Assembly (NCBI RefSeq): GCF_006539165.1
Contig: NZ_BJMM01000008.1
Coordinates: forward strand, 1-64,000
DNA from: Streptomyces cacaoi
GTDB lineage: Bacteria; Actinomycetota; Actinomycetes; Streptomycetales; Streptomycetaceae
Reading direction: 5' to 3'
DNA: 64,000 nucleotides
Shown here: piece after piece, positions 16,096 through 24,086 of the stretch
How the letters are laid out: every line of letters begins with the position of its first letter
How positions within the stretch are numbered: position 1 is the first letter of the stretch
Notes under the pieces: model-generated
Databases searched by the model: none
Told to the model about the DNA's origin: nothing
What the model saw: only the letters and a program-made list of their open reading frames with translations
Made by a program: the position numbers and the translations under genes

Positions 16096-17692
16096 TCTCG
16101 GCCGCTCGCTCGCCGACCACCATCGAAGGTGCCATGGTGTTGGCGACCGTCACATGGGGCAGCACCGAGGCGTCGGCGACGCGGAGGCCCTCGACGCCGT
16201 GCACCTTGAGCCGCGCGTCCACCACGGCTCCCTCGTCCTGGCCCATCCGGGACGTACCGCACTGGTGCCAGTAGGTTCCCACGGCGTTCCGTACGAACCT
16301 CTCGACCGTGTCCGGCGCGGTGGACGCCGGGGACACCTCCCGCTCGACGAACGGGCGGAGCGCGGCGGAGTTGCCGGTCTCCCGGGCCGTGGCGACGGCG
16401 GACAGGGCCGAGCGCACATCGTCGGGGTCGGCGAGGAAGTTCGTCTCGACGCGCACTCCCGCCGTCGGGTCCGTACCCGCCAGGCGGACCCGGCCGCGGC
16501 TGCCGCCGCGCGGGCGCATGGCGGGCATCAGGGTGAAGCACCGCTCCGGCGGCGGGTACTGCGCCGCGCTCTCGGGGGAGACGGACGGCGCGGGCGAGAC
16601 GTACATGACGAACTCCGGTGCGCCGGGGCGTGTCCCGTCCTCCCAGAAGCAGACGGCCTGGCTCCGGGTGGGCACCGGCAGCGGCACGTCCTTCGCCTCC
16701 CACATGCAGGGCAGGCGCATGTGGTCGTCGAGGTTGCGGCCGACGCCGGGCAGGTGCTGGACCAACGGGATGCCCAGGTCCCGCAGTTCGTCCGCGTCAC
16801 CGACCCCGGACCGCATGAGGACGGCCGGGGTGCCGAGCGCACCCAGCGACAGCACCACCTCCTGCGACGCGTGCACGCGCAGCGGCTTGCCGTCGCGCAC
16901 GATCTCGACGCCGCGGGCCCGGCCCGCGGCGAGCAGGACGCGGGAGACCGTGGTGTGCGGCAGCACCGTGAGGTTCGGCTGCCCCGCGCGGTCGGCGACG
17001 TAGCGGCGGAAGGGGGTCTGCCGCACGCCGTCGTGGATGTTCTCGTCCCGCACGGAACAGGCCGAATCGGCCTGCATGAGGGCGCCGTTGGCGCTGTCGA
17101 ACCGGGGAATGCCGGTGGCCTCGGCGCCGTCGAGGAAGGCGGTGAAGAGCGGGTGCACGTCCTGCGAGGGCCGTATCCGCATCGGCCCGCCGGTGCCCCG
17201 GCGCCCGGGGTCGGGCGCGCCCTGCCAGTCCTCGATGGCGCGGTAGTGCTCCGTGACGTGCGCGTAGCCCCACGCGGGATCGCCCGCTGCCTCGGCGTAC
17301 GAGTCCCAGTCGCTGCGGTGGCCACGGGCCCACACTCCCGCGTTGACGGCGCTGCCCCCGCCCAGCCCGCGGCCGGTGGCACAGGCGAGCCGGCGCCCGT
17401 TCAGATGCGGGTTCGGCTCCGTGACGTGGTCCCAGGTGCGCTCGCTGCCGAGGTTGGCGGGCCACAGGTCGGGATCGCGGACCCGCTCGTCCTCGTCGTC
17501 GCCGCCGCTCTCGACGAGCAGCACCGTGACGGCGGGATCGGCCGCGAGCCGGCCCGCGAGCACCGAACCGGACGCACCGGCGCCGCAGACGATGTAGTCG
17601 AACGTGGCGCCCTGGACCATGTGGTCGGCGAGGGCGAGCCGGTGCGAGCGCCTGGTCGTGGTCGTCCCGGCCTGTTCGGGGCGGTGCGTCAT
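16073..17692 (-). CDS. GMC-family FAD-dependent oxidoreductase
   Basis: 539 residues. The N-terminal FAD site is DYIVCGAGASGSVLAGRLA. The GMC signature 1 region is ATGRGLGGGSAVNAGVWARG, signature 2 is LSLGALGTPAVLMRSGVG, and the C-terminal substrate domain ends with GTYWHQCGTSRMG and the second FAD contact ADASVLPHVTVANT. The HQCGTSRMG His is the catalytic base of choline/alcohol oxidases. It oxidises an alcohol using O2 or another acceptor. It is the last gene of a PadR-HIT-GMC series (HIT stop is 21 bp upstream), so PadR control is likely. Substrate unknown. Confidence 0.9.
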   Translation of the reverse strand: MTHRPEQAGTTTTRRSHRLALADHMVQGATFDYIVCGAGASGSVLAGRLAADPAVTVLLVESGGDDEDERVRDPDLWPANLGSERTWDHVTEPNPHLNGRRLACATGRGLGGGSAVNAGVWARGHRSDWDSYAEAAGDPAWGYAHVTEHYRAIEDWQGAPDPGRRGTGGPMRIRPSQDVHPLFTAFLDGAEATGIPRFDSANGALMQADSACSVRDENIHDGVRQTPFRRYVADRAGQPNLTVLPHTTVSRVLLAAGRARGVEIVRDGKPLRVHASQEVVLSLGALGTPAVLMRSGVGDADELRDLGIPLVQHLPGVGRNLDDHMRLPCMWEAKDVPLPVPTRSQAVCFWEDGTRPGAPEFVMYVSPAPSVSPESAAQYPPPERCFTLMPAMRPRGGSRGRVRLAGTDPTAGVRVETNFLADPDDVRSALSAVATARETGNSAALRPFVEREVSPASTAPDTVERFVRNAVGTYWHQCGTSRMGQDEGAVVDARLKVHGVEGLRVADASVLPHVTVANTMAPSMVVGERAAEILTADRG

Positions 17693-17713
17693 GCTCGGCG
17701 TCTCCCTGGGATG

Positions 17714-18148
17714 TCAGTCGCGGTCGGTGTCCCGGGCCTGTGCGTAACCGAGTTCGAGCAAGGCGGCACGCAGTCGCGCCGCGGCGTCGTCCAGAGCCGA
17801 CTGGTCCTCCTCCGGCTCGGCCTTGGTGAAGTCGAAGTCGGACATGTCCCAGGCAGGGGCCACGTGTATGTGGAGGTGCGGCACCTCGAAACCCGCGATG
17901 ACGAGGCCGGCTCGCGGCGCGTCCCAGGCCCGCCGCACCCCTTGCCCAACGGCCTGGGCGACCTCCACGCACCGCGCCAGAAGCGCGCCGTCGGCATCCG
18001 TCCACCGGTCGATCTCGCGCCGGGGCACGACGAGAGTGTGGCCGGGCCGCAGGGGCGCGATGCTGAGAAACGCGGTGACCTCGGGGTCCCGCCAGACGAA
18101 GCGTCCGGGGAGCTCGCCGGCGATGATGCGGGAGAAGAGAGTGGGCAT
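17714..18148 (-). CDS. HIT-family hydrolase
   Basis: 144 residues of the histidine-triad superfamily. The triad HLHIHV with His91, 93 and 95 follows GLVIAGFEVP, and the N-terminal part reads LFSRIIAGELPGRFVWRDPE then TAFLSIAPLRPGHTLVVP, both typical of Hint/FHIT-like nucleotide phosphoramidase or hydrolase enzymes. It cleaves nucleotide phosphoramidates or dinucleotides in the cytosol. Located between the PadR and GMC genes on one strand. Its role with a GMC oxidase is unclear. Confidence 0.88.
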   Translation of the reverse strand: MPTLFSRIIAGELPGRFVWRDPEVTAFLSIAPLRPGHTLVVPRREIDRWTDADGALLARCVEVAQAVGQGVRRAWDAPRAGLVIAGFEVPHLHIHVAPAWDMSDFDFTKAEPEEDQSALDDAAARLRAALLELGYAQARDTDRD

Positions 18149-18219
18149 GGCTGATTTCCTTCCTTGGTCATACGGTGCGCGTGCTCTCCTCGGGAGCGTG
18201 CGCCGGGTGCGTACGCGTT

Positions 18220-19068
18220 CTATCGGTGCCCTTGCTCCGGGTTCCGGTCCTGCTCCGGGTTCCGGTCCTGCTCCGGGTCCCGGTCCTGCTCCGGTTCCTG
18301 GGCGAAGTCCGCGGGGCGGAAGGTGAGTTCGTCGCGCGACCACCTGTCGTCCCGCTGGAAGGCTTCGTCGTCGAAGCCGGCGAGGGTGTCGCGAAGCTGG
18401 CGGAGATTGCCCTGCTCGAAGTAGAGGGCGCGCAGGGTGTACTCGGATACGGCCAGGGTGTGTCTGCGGTCCTCGTGCGGGATCAGCCCCATCTCCGCGG
18501 CGCGGCGGTGCCCCCAGACCACGTCGCGGATGTCCTCGTCCACCCGTCGCAGGCGGGCGTCGAGGAGGGAGAGCAGCTTCGGCAGCGGCGTCCCGCGGCC
18601 GAGGAAGACCCGGAGCAGCACAGGGTCCTTGATCGTCACGGTGTCGTCGCCCCCCTCGACGACCCACTGCCGCAGCGCGCTCTCGCCCTCCGGCGTGATG
18701 CGGAACACCTGGGCGCGGCGCGATCCGCCCAGCGACACCTCGCTGTCCTGCACCAGGCCCAGGGCCAGCAGCCGCCGTAGTTCGCGGCGGATGTGGCTGA
18801 CGGCCGGTGCCGAGTAGAAGAAGCGCAGGGCGAAGGCCGTCCGTTGCTTGATCTCGCCCGCCGAGAGCTTCTCGCCGTTGACGGACAGGATCCCGAGGAC
18901 GGCGTACGCGGTGGCGGTCAACTCCTCGGCTGCCCGGGGCGGTTCGTGCGCGCCGTGCGCGTCTTGCGTGTCGTGCGGCTCGTGCACGTCGTGCCCCTCG
19001 TGCAACTCGTGCCCGGTGGCCGCGTCGCCTTCGGCTCCCGTCCGGGGCGTGTCGTTGTGGTCCTGCAT
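18220..19068 (-). CDS. PadR-family transcriptional regulator with repetitive ends
   Basis: 282 residues. The winged helix is at about 50-140 (ELTATAYAVLGILSVNGEKL, FALRFFYSAPAVSHIRREL, LGLVQDSEVSLGGSRRAQVF), and a PadR C-terminal helical dimer domain follows (LLSLLDARLRRVDEDIRDVV). The ends are unusual: residues 20-43 are His/Glu/Asp-rich (HELHEGHDVHEPHDTQDAH), and the C-terminus is a near-perfect six-residue repeat PEQDRD/PEQDRN. The His-rich tail could bind metal. Divergent from a metallo-hydrolase gene and upstream of HIT and GMC genes. A perfect palindrome GGACTATTAGTCC lies 57 bp upstream of the start. Confidence 0.85.
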   Translation of the reverse strand: MQDHNDTPRTGAEGDAATGHELHEGHDVHEPHDTQDAHGAHEPPRAAEELTATAYAVLGILSVNGEKLSAGEIKQRTAFALRFFYSAPAVSHIRRELRRLLALGLVQDSEVSLGGSRRAQVFRITPEGESALRQWVVEGGDDTVTIKDPVLLRVFLGRGTPLPKLLSLLDARLRRVDEDIRDVVWGHRRAAEMGLIPHEDRRHTLAVSEYTLRALYFEQGNLRQLRDTLAGFDDEAFQRDDRWSRDELTFRPADFAQEPEQDRDPEQDRNPEQDRNPEQGHR

Positions 19069-19124
19069 GCGCGAAGCATAGGCGGCAGTTGCGCCCTCCG
19101 TGCACGAGGAGTCACCATCTCCTT

Positions 19125-19137
19125 GGACTATTAGTCC
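19125..19137. promoter_or_regulatory. probable PadR operator, site 1
   Basis: Perfect 13-bp palindrome GGACTATTAGTCC upstream of the PadR gene. A closely related site is found at 19280 beside the divergent gene. Confidence 0.65.
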
Positions 19138-19279
19138 CGCCGAGGATGAGCGCACAACCTGGTATGCCTCAATCCTGGATGTGGACGATACCGCGAACCG
19201 CAGGGTTTCTGCGCCTTGTTGACCCAGAAGTCGGGGGGAGCGGGTGCGAACGACAGGCACGGCACCCGCTCCCTCTGTA

Positions 19280-19292
19280 GGACTAGTAGTCT
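19280..19292. promoter_or_regulatory. probable PadR operator, site 2
   Basis: GGACTAGTAGTCT, differing from a perfect palindrome only in its last base, lies just upstream of the metallo-beta-lactamase-fold gene. Sharing the GGACTAnTAGTC core with site 1 suggests that one regulator controls both divergent promoters. Confidence 0.65.
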
Positions 19293-19329
19293 CATGCAGG
19301 GTAGTCAATCGCGACGAAGGGCAGCAGAA

Positions 19330-20265
19330 ATGCGGGACACGGGCTCCGAGGACCGGCTGCGTCGGCCGGCGCGCATCCGCTCCGTGCGGGTGGGCGAGCT
19401 GCGAGTGAGTTATGTGCCGGACGGGGCGGTCAAGATGGTTCCGCGCAGCCTCTTCCCGACCACGTCGGACGGGACATGGGAGCGGAACGGTCAATACCTC
19501 GACGCGTCCGGCTGGTTGACGATCAGCGCCGGCGGCCTGCTGATCGAGCACGGCGAGCGTGCCATGCTGGTCGACGCCGGCTACGGCCCGTTCCCCGAGC
19601 CGGTCTCCATGGAGGAACACGGCATGGCGTCGATGTACGGCGGTTCGCTCCTGGAGAGCCTCGCCGCGCTCGGACGCCGTCCGCACGAGATCGAGGCGGT
19701 CGCGATCACCCACCTCCACGTCGAGCACCTGGGCTGGGCCGCGCACCCGGAACCGGGCAGCGCCGACCCCGCCTTCGGACACGCGCAGTACCTCGTCTCG
19801 GCCAGGGAGTGGGAGGACCGCCGTACGACGTTCGGCGTGACCGAGCAGGTCGCGGACGCCCTCGCGCCGCGCGTGCGTGTCGTCGCGGACGGTGACGAGG
19901 TGTTCCCGGGGGTACGCGCCGTCGCGTTGCCCGGCCACACGGCCGGGCAGATGGGGTACGAGGTGACCTCCGGCGACGCCCGCCTGCTCGCGTTCGCCGA
20001 TGTCCTGCACTCCCCGGTCCAAGTGGCCCACCCGGACTGGGCGATCGTCGGGGAACCGGCGGCCGACGCCTCGGCCGCGCTGCGGCGTCAGGTGCTCGCC
20101 CGGCTCGCCGACGAGGACATCGTCGGGTTCGGCATCCACTTCGCCGACGTCCCCTTCGGCAGGGTCCGGCGCGACGGGGACACCTTCGCCTGGGCGCCGC
20201 TGGACCAGGAACCGCAGGCCGAGGGTCCGTACGCGCCGTCCGGGAACGCGGCGGACGGCGCGTGA
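19330..20265 (+). CDS. metallo-beta-lactamase-fold hydrolase
   Basis: 311 residues. The metal motif reads THLHVEHLGW, so the usual HxHxDH is HxHxEH here. Further metal positions appear in ALPGHTAGQMGY and FADVLHSPVQVAHPDW. The order fits MBL-fold lactonase or organophosphate-hydrolase-like enzymes. It probably hydrolyses a lactone or ester linked to the divergent GMC oxidase product. ATG at 19330 follows GAAGGGCAGCAGAA; an in-frame ATG at 19294 lies directly after the operator and has no ribosome site. The Asp to Glu change may alter the second metal site, so activity is uncertain. Confidence 0.82.
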   Translation: MRDTGSEDRLRRPARIRSVRVGELRVSYVPDGAVKMVPRSLFPTTSDGTWERNGQYLDASGWLTISAGGLLIEHGERAMLVDAGYGPFPEPVSMEEHGMASMYGGSLLESLAALGRRPHEIEAVAITHLHVEHLGWAAHPEPGSADPAFGHAQYLVSAREWEDRRTTFGVTEQVADALAPRVRVVADGDEVFPGVRAVALPGHTAGQMGYEVTSGDARLLAFADVLHSPVQVAHPDWAIVGEPAADASAALRRQVLARLADEDIVGFGIHFADVPFGRVRRDGDTFAWAPLDQEPQAEGPYAPSGNAADGA

Positions 20266-20284
20266 CCGCACGGCGCCCCGCCGA

Positions 20285-20405
20285 CTGACGTCGGCCCAGC
20301 AGCGTGTTGCTCCGTGAGCACGGTCCGCGCTGAGCCTCTCCGGGCCGGGCCGTACGGCGCGAGCGCGGTGCCCACCACCTGTCGGCACCGCTCGCGCCCG
20401 TCCTG
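20285..20405. repeat. dispersed repeat, copy B
   Basis: Matches 8803-8925 over about 120 bp, starting with the same 20-base block. Here the hairpin is TGCTC-CGT-GAGCA, with a compensated loop base. It sits between the end of the MBL-fold gene and the quinone reductase gene, both ends pointing inward. The remaining 150 bp to 20557 hold nothing recognisable. Confidence 0.7.
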
Positions 20406-20557
20406 TGCCAGGCGGCCGTACGGGTCGGCCGTGACCGTGACCGAGCTGTGTCCCGGTCACCCCGAGACCTCGTGGCGGGCCACGCCGGGTGGGCTCCCGC
20501 CGGGGTGATCGCCAGGTCGGCTCGCGCCCGGAGCCGGGTCACCGGCCGTCGGTACCT

Positions 20558-21220
20558 CTATGCGGCCAGCTTGCGCAGGTGCTCCTCCTTCGCGTTCCGG
20601 GGCCGGCGGTCAGGGGACAGGAATGCTGCGCCGATCTCGCGGGCCTGCTTCAGTCCTGCGGTGCGGTTCGGGGCGTTGTGGTCACCCTCGACGTCGAAGA
20701 TCAGGTGGCTTTCGACGTCGCTGATGCCGCAGTAGGCGAAGACGCCGACGTCGATCTGGGTGCGCATCGCCTCGTCGTACCCGTACTTGTCGTACGTGCG
20801 CTTCTTGGACCCGCCGATGCCGATCAGCGCCGTCGGTATGCCGGGGAGCAGCGCGTTGAGAGGCTGCTTCCCGCGATCGTCGACACCGCTGCCGTACTGG
20901 TAGGCCCAGCCGCCGGTGAAGACCCGCTCGATCCAGCCCTTCATCATCGCCGGCATGCTCCACCAGTAGACGGGAAAGACGAAGGCCAGCCGGTCCGCCG
21001 CCTCGACCCGACGATGCATCTCGCCGATTCCCGGCGGGATCGGGCCGCCCCAGAAGTGCGCGTGGTCGGCTTCGGTGAAACGGGGATCGAACCCTTCCTG
21101 GTGCAGGTCGAGCACGTCGATGGAGTGCCCGGCCTGACGAAACGGATCATGGAAGGCATCCATGACGGCTGCCGGGTACCTGTCGGTGAGCGGGTGGGAG
21201 AAGACGGTGAGCAAGTGCAT
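20558..21220 (-). CDS. NAD(P)H dehydrogenase (quinone), flavodoxin-like fold
   Basis: 220 residues. The start MHLLTVFSHPLTDRYPAAVM and FVFPVYWWSMPAMMKGWIERVF are typical of the NQO/MdaB/KefF family, which binds FAD or FMN and passes two electrons from NAD(P)H to quinones. The WWSMPA motif contacts the flavin. The internal ATG at 21218-21220 has GGAG nine bases upstream; ATG at 21233-21235 is an alternative. The divergent start region is shared with nothing, since the TetR gene lies upstream on the same strand with 77 bp between. TetR control of both genes is likely. Confidence 0.88.
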   Translation of the reverse strand: MHLLTVFSHPLTDRYPAAVMDAFHDPFRQAGHSIDVLDLHQEGFDPRFTEADHAHFWGGPIPPGIGEMHRRVEAADRLAFVFPVYWWSMPAMMKGWIERVFTGGWAYQYGSGVDDRGKQPLNALLPGIPTALIGIGGSKKRTYDKYGYDEAMRTQIDVGVFAYCGISDVESHLIFDVEGDHNAPNRTAGLKQAREIGAAFLSPDRRPRNAKEEHLRKLAA

Positions 21221-21297
21221 GCGTTTCGGCTCCATCCGGTGGTGGGTGTGGTTCGTGTCGGCCGACGCGCGTGGTCGGAACCGGGATGCGCCGGCGG

Positions 21298-21822
21298 TCA
21301 TCGCGCCTGCCGTGTCAGGTTGACGGCTGCGCTCCGAGCGGAAGAGATCGCTCCGGCGCCGAGGTAGGGGGCCGCCGAGGTGGCGCCCTCGAACAGCACC
21401 AGCAGTTGCTCGGCGAGTACCTCGTCGGGGCGTCCGGTCTCCTCGGCGATCACGCGGCGAGCCAGCTCCAGCAGGCGCCGGTGATACTCGGCGACGACCG
21501 CCGAGACTTCCGGGGTCAGCCCGCCGGTCTCGCCCTGAGCACGCAGGAACAGGCAGCCTCTGGCTCCCTCGGCGGCGACCCAGGTCTCCAGAGCCTCAAA
21601 CAGCTCCTCGATGCTGTGCACGTCGAACCGCTCGAAGAACCTCGACATCCGCGACTCCAGCACCGCTGCCATCAGCCCGGTCTTGCTGCCGACGTGCTTG
21701 TACAGCGTCCGGGTCGACACACTCGCCGCCTCGCACAGCCGGTCCATCCCCGTCCCGGCGAAGCCGTGACGGTCGAAGACCCGCTCAGCGGAGGAGACGA
21801 TCTCTGCTCGCGTACCAGCCAT
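21298..21822 (-). CDS. TetR-family transcriptional regulator
   Basis: 174 residues. The N-terminal helix-turn-helix is AEIVSSAERVFDRHGFAGTG, MDRLCEAASVSTRTLYKHVG and SKTGLMAAVLESR. The C-terminal ligand domain contains GCLFLRAQGETGG and LLVLFEGATSAAPYLG, as in regulators of quinone-reductase or efflux genes. It precedes the quinone reductase gene on the same strand. An 18-bp palindrome just upstream of its start is the likely operator, so it should repress itself and the reductase. Confidence 0.88.
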   Translation of the reverse strand: MAGTRAEIVSSAERVFDRHGFAGTGMDRLCEAASVSTRTLYKHVGSKTGLMAAVLESRMSRFFERFDVHSIEELFEALETWVAAEGARGCLFLRAQGETGGLTPEVSAVVAEYHRRLLELARRVIAEETGRPDEVLAEQLLVLFEGATSAAPYLGAGAISSARSAAVNLTRQAR

Positions 21823-21832
21823 GCTCCCCAGT

Positions 21833-21850
21833 GTACAACGTTCGTTTTAC
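21833..21850. promoter_or_regulatory. probable TetR operator
   Basis: GTACAACGTTCGTTTTAC is an 18-bp inverted repeat (GTAnAACG-TT-CGTTnTAC) located 11 bp upstream of the TetR start codon. Size and position fit TetR autoregulation. Confidence 0.6.
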
Positions 21851-21966
21851 ATGTGGGGCTGGGAGGGGCGGGGGCTCGGGAGGGTTCTGGGGGCCGGGGG
21901 AGTTCCGGCTTGACTCGCACGTGCGGGGGCCACCGCCACGTCGTGCATCTGCGGGGAGGTGTGCAC

Positions 21967-22361
21967 GGGACCAACCCCGCACACGCGGGGACCACCCCTG
22001 CGCACGAGGGCGAGAAGACCTGCCCGCGGGACCACCCCTGCATGTGCGGGGACCACTCGGCCGCGCCTTTCACGCTCGCAGAAGAACTGGGACCAACCCC
22101 GCATGCGCGGGGACCACCGGCTGACCGCCGACGACGAGGCTAAGCGCCTGGGACCAACCCCGCGTGCGCGGGGAGCACGTGAACCGCGATGTGAACCGGA
22201 GCCTTGTGACGGGACCAACCCCGCGTGCGCGGGGAGCACTTGGGGGAGACTCCCAGCTCGGAGGCCATCTGGGGACCAACCCCGCGTGCGCGGGGAGCAC
22301 ACAGCGCTGGTCAGCGGGGCCGATCTACAGGAGGGACCAACCCCGCGTGCGCGGGGAGCAC
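21967..22361 (-). CRISPR. type I-E-like CRISPR array, seven repeats
   Basis: Repeats of 29 bp start at 21967, 22028, 22089, 22150, 22211, 22272 and 22333, exactly 61 bp apart, so spacers are 32 bp. On the minus strand the repeat starts GTGCTCCCCGCGCACGCGG and ends GTTGGTCCC, the I-E repeat common in Streptomyces. The four right-hand copies are identical. Those at 21967, 22028 and 22089 carry changes, and a further degenerate copy sits at about 21905-21933. Decay at the left marks the trailer, so transcription should run leftward from a leader at about 22362-22440. No cas genes are within the window. Confidence 0.93.
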
Positions 22362-22440
22362 AGGAGCCGACCAGGGGTTTCTTCTCAGCGGTGCACGGAT
22401 TTTACCCACTTTGCCAAGCTCGGGCTTTTCGGTGATGTCG
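22362..22440 (-). promoter_or_regulatory. probable CRISPR leader
   Basis: The sequence beyond the identical end of the array is less GC-rich than its surroundings (minus strand: TTGGCAAAGTGGGTAAAATC followed by GAGAAGAAACCCC). Position next to the conserved repeats and composition fit a leader with the promoter. No further repeat follows. Confidence 0.45.
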
Positions 22441-22632
22441 GGCGAACACGCCCAGCGCGGCTCATCGTTGTCCTCCCGGTTTCCGTCGTGGCCGCCTCGT
22501 TCCACCGCTGCCGGACCGGCTCGTAGGCGGTGCTGGGCCATTTTCCTCCAGGGATGCGCGGTGACAAGTGACAGAGGCCGGGCGGGAGTTGACGGTAGCG
22601 CTTGGGAGACGTGTGCAGGGGAGGGTCGGGCG

Positions 22633-23646
22633 TCAGACGATGTCGAGCAGGACCTTTCCTGTGACGCCCTGTTCGAGTGTTGTGTGGGCGTCGGCGGTGC
22701 GTTCCAGGGGGAAGCGGTGCAAGGGCAGTCCGGCGTCCTCGCCCACGCGCAGGGCGCCCGCGTCCACGGCTGCCGTGACGTCGGTGAGCGCCTGTTGCTT
22801 CGCCGCGGGCGGCACGGTGTAGACGAAGACGCTCTGCCAGCGCAGATTCGCCGAGAGTGAGGAGAGGACGGGGACGGACAGTTCCTCGGTCTCGCCGCCC
22901 GAGTAGTAGGCGATGACGGCCCCTTGGGCGGCCACCGCGAGGTCGAGCGCGGTGTTGGCGCCGGGTGCGACCTCCACGACGATGTCGACTCCCGATGGCG
23001 CGAACGAGAGGATCTCGGTCGCCGCGTCCTGCGTGCGGTAGTCGACCACCCGATGTGCGCCGGCCGCGTGTGCCAGTGCGGCCTTCGCGGGGCTGCTGAC
23101 CGTGGTGATCACGCGCGCACCGGCCCAGCGGGCGAGCTGCACCGCGGCGTTGCCGACCGCGCCCGCGCCGCCCGCCACCAGCACGGTCGTGCCGTGCAGA
23201 GCGCCGGATGCGAGGCGTCCCGGGCCGGACTCGTGGACGGTCAGCGCGCGGTGTGCCGTCAGCGCGGGGATACCGAGGGCGGCGCCGAGTTCGAACGGGG
23301 CGTGGTCGGGCAGGGCGACGGCATGCGCGTCGGGGACGAGCGTGTACTCCTGGGCCGTTCCCCAGGGCCGCTGCCACGCGGCTTCCCAGATCCACACCCG
23401 CTGTCCGACGCGCGCCGGATCGACCTGCGGCCCGACGGCGTCGATCACGCCGGCACCGTCCTGGTGGGGCACCTGTTCGTGGACGCCGGGCGGCAGTGCG
23501 CGTCGGCGGCTGCGCCAGTCGGTGGGGTTGAGGCCCGAGACGTGCACCCGGACGCGTACCTCGCCGGGGCCGGGCTCGGGGAGCGGTCGCTCGACGAACC
23601 GGAGCACTTCGGGGCCGCCGGGAGCTGTCCGGATGACGGATTTCAT
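22633..23646 (-). CDS. NADPH:quinone oxidoreductase-type dehydrogenase
   Basis: 337 residues of the zinc-independent medium-chain dehydrogenase/reductase family. It begins MKSVIRTAPGGPEVLRFVER. The GroES domain has SGLNPTDWRSRRRALPPG and HQDGAGVIDAVGP. The NADPH site is VLVAGGAGAVGNAAVQLARW, followed by GARVITTVSSPAKAALAHAAG, and the product ends VTGKVLLDIV. It reduces quinones or enals with NADPH in the cytosol. It stands alone on the minus strand, with CRISPR leader sequence downstream and 440 bp of non-coding sequence upstream. Confidence 0.88.
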   Translation of the reverse strand: MKSVIRTAPGGPEVLRFVERPLPEPGPGEVRVRVHVSGLNPTDWRSRRRALPPGVHEQVPHQDGAGVIDAVGPQVDPARVGQRVWIWEAAWQRPWGTAQEYTLVPDAHAVALPDHAPFELGAALGIPALTAHRALTVHESGPGRLASGALHGTTVLVAGGAGAVGNAAVQLARWAGARVITTVSSPAKAALAHAAGAHRVVDYRTQDAATEILSFAPSGVDIVVEVAPGANTALDLAVAAQGAVIAYYSGGETEELSVPVLSSLSANLRWQSVFVYTVPPAAKQQALTDVTAAVDAGALRVGEDAGLPLHRFPLERTADAHTTLEQGVTGKVLLDIV

Positions 23647-24086
23647 CTCTCACCTGTCCTTCGCCCGCCCGTGAGGGGCCGTGCCCGGGGCGTGCTGTGC
23701 TTCCCGGAGCGGGTGCTCCCGGGGGTGGTGTGGCATGGGCGTCACTGACAACCCGCGTGTGTGGGGGTGTATTCCGAAGGTTCCGGCAGGTTCCGGCTGG
23801 TCGGGACCCGGTCGGGGCCGTGTCGGGGCGGCAGGAGGCCCGGGCTGCTCCAGTCGCTTCGTGCGGGGCGCGGCCCTCTGTCCGGTGGGGTGCGGGCACT
23901 GCTGACCAACCCCCGCCGGGGCTCGGACACCGCACGCGACCGTGTCGATCAGCTCTGTCCGCAGCCCCGGAGCACGCGGCGCACCGCCCGATGGCATGGA
24001 CGGAACATCAGCGGAGCCGGAAGCCGGAAGCCGGAGGCCGTCCTGGGGGGAACGCCTTCGCGAACGGGGGAGCCGAGCGCCCCGTG
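23647..24086. other. 440 bp with no gene seen
   Basis: Open frames here have non-coding codon use and no ribosome sites. The stretch lies between two minus-strand genes. It must hold the promoter of the quinone oxidoreductase, but I could not identify it. Confidence 0.5.

Noticed and set aside
19069..20460. Upstream extension of the PadR frame across the MBL-fold gene
   Set aside because: It is antisense to a well-supported gene, and PadR has a good start at 19068.
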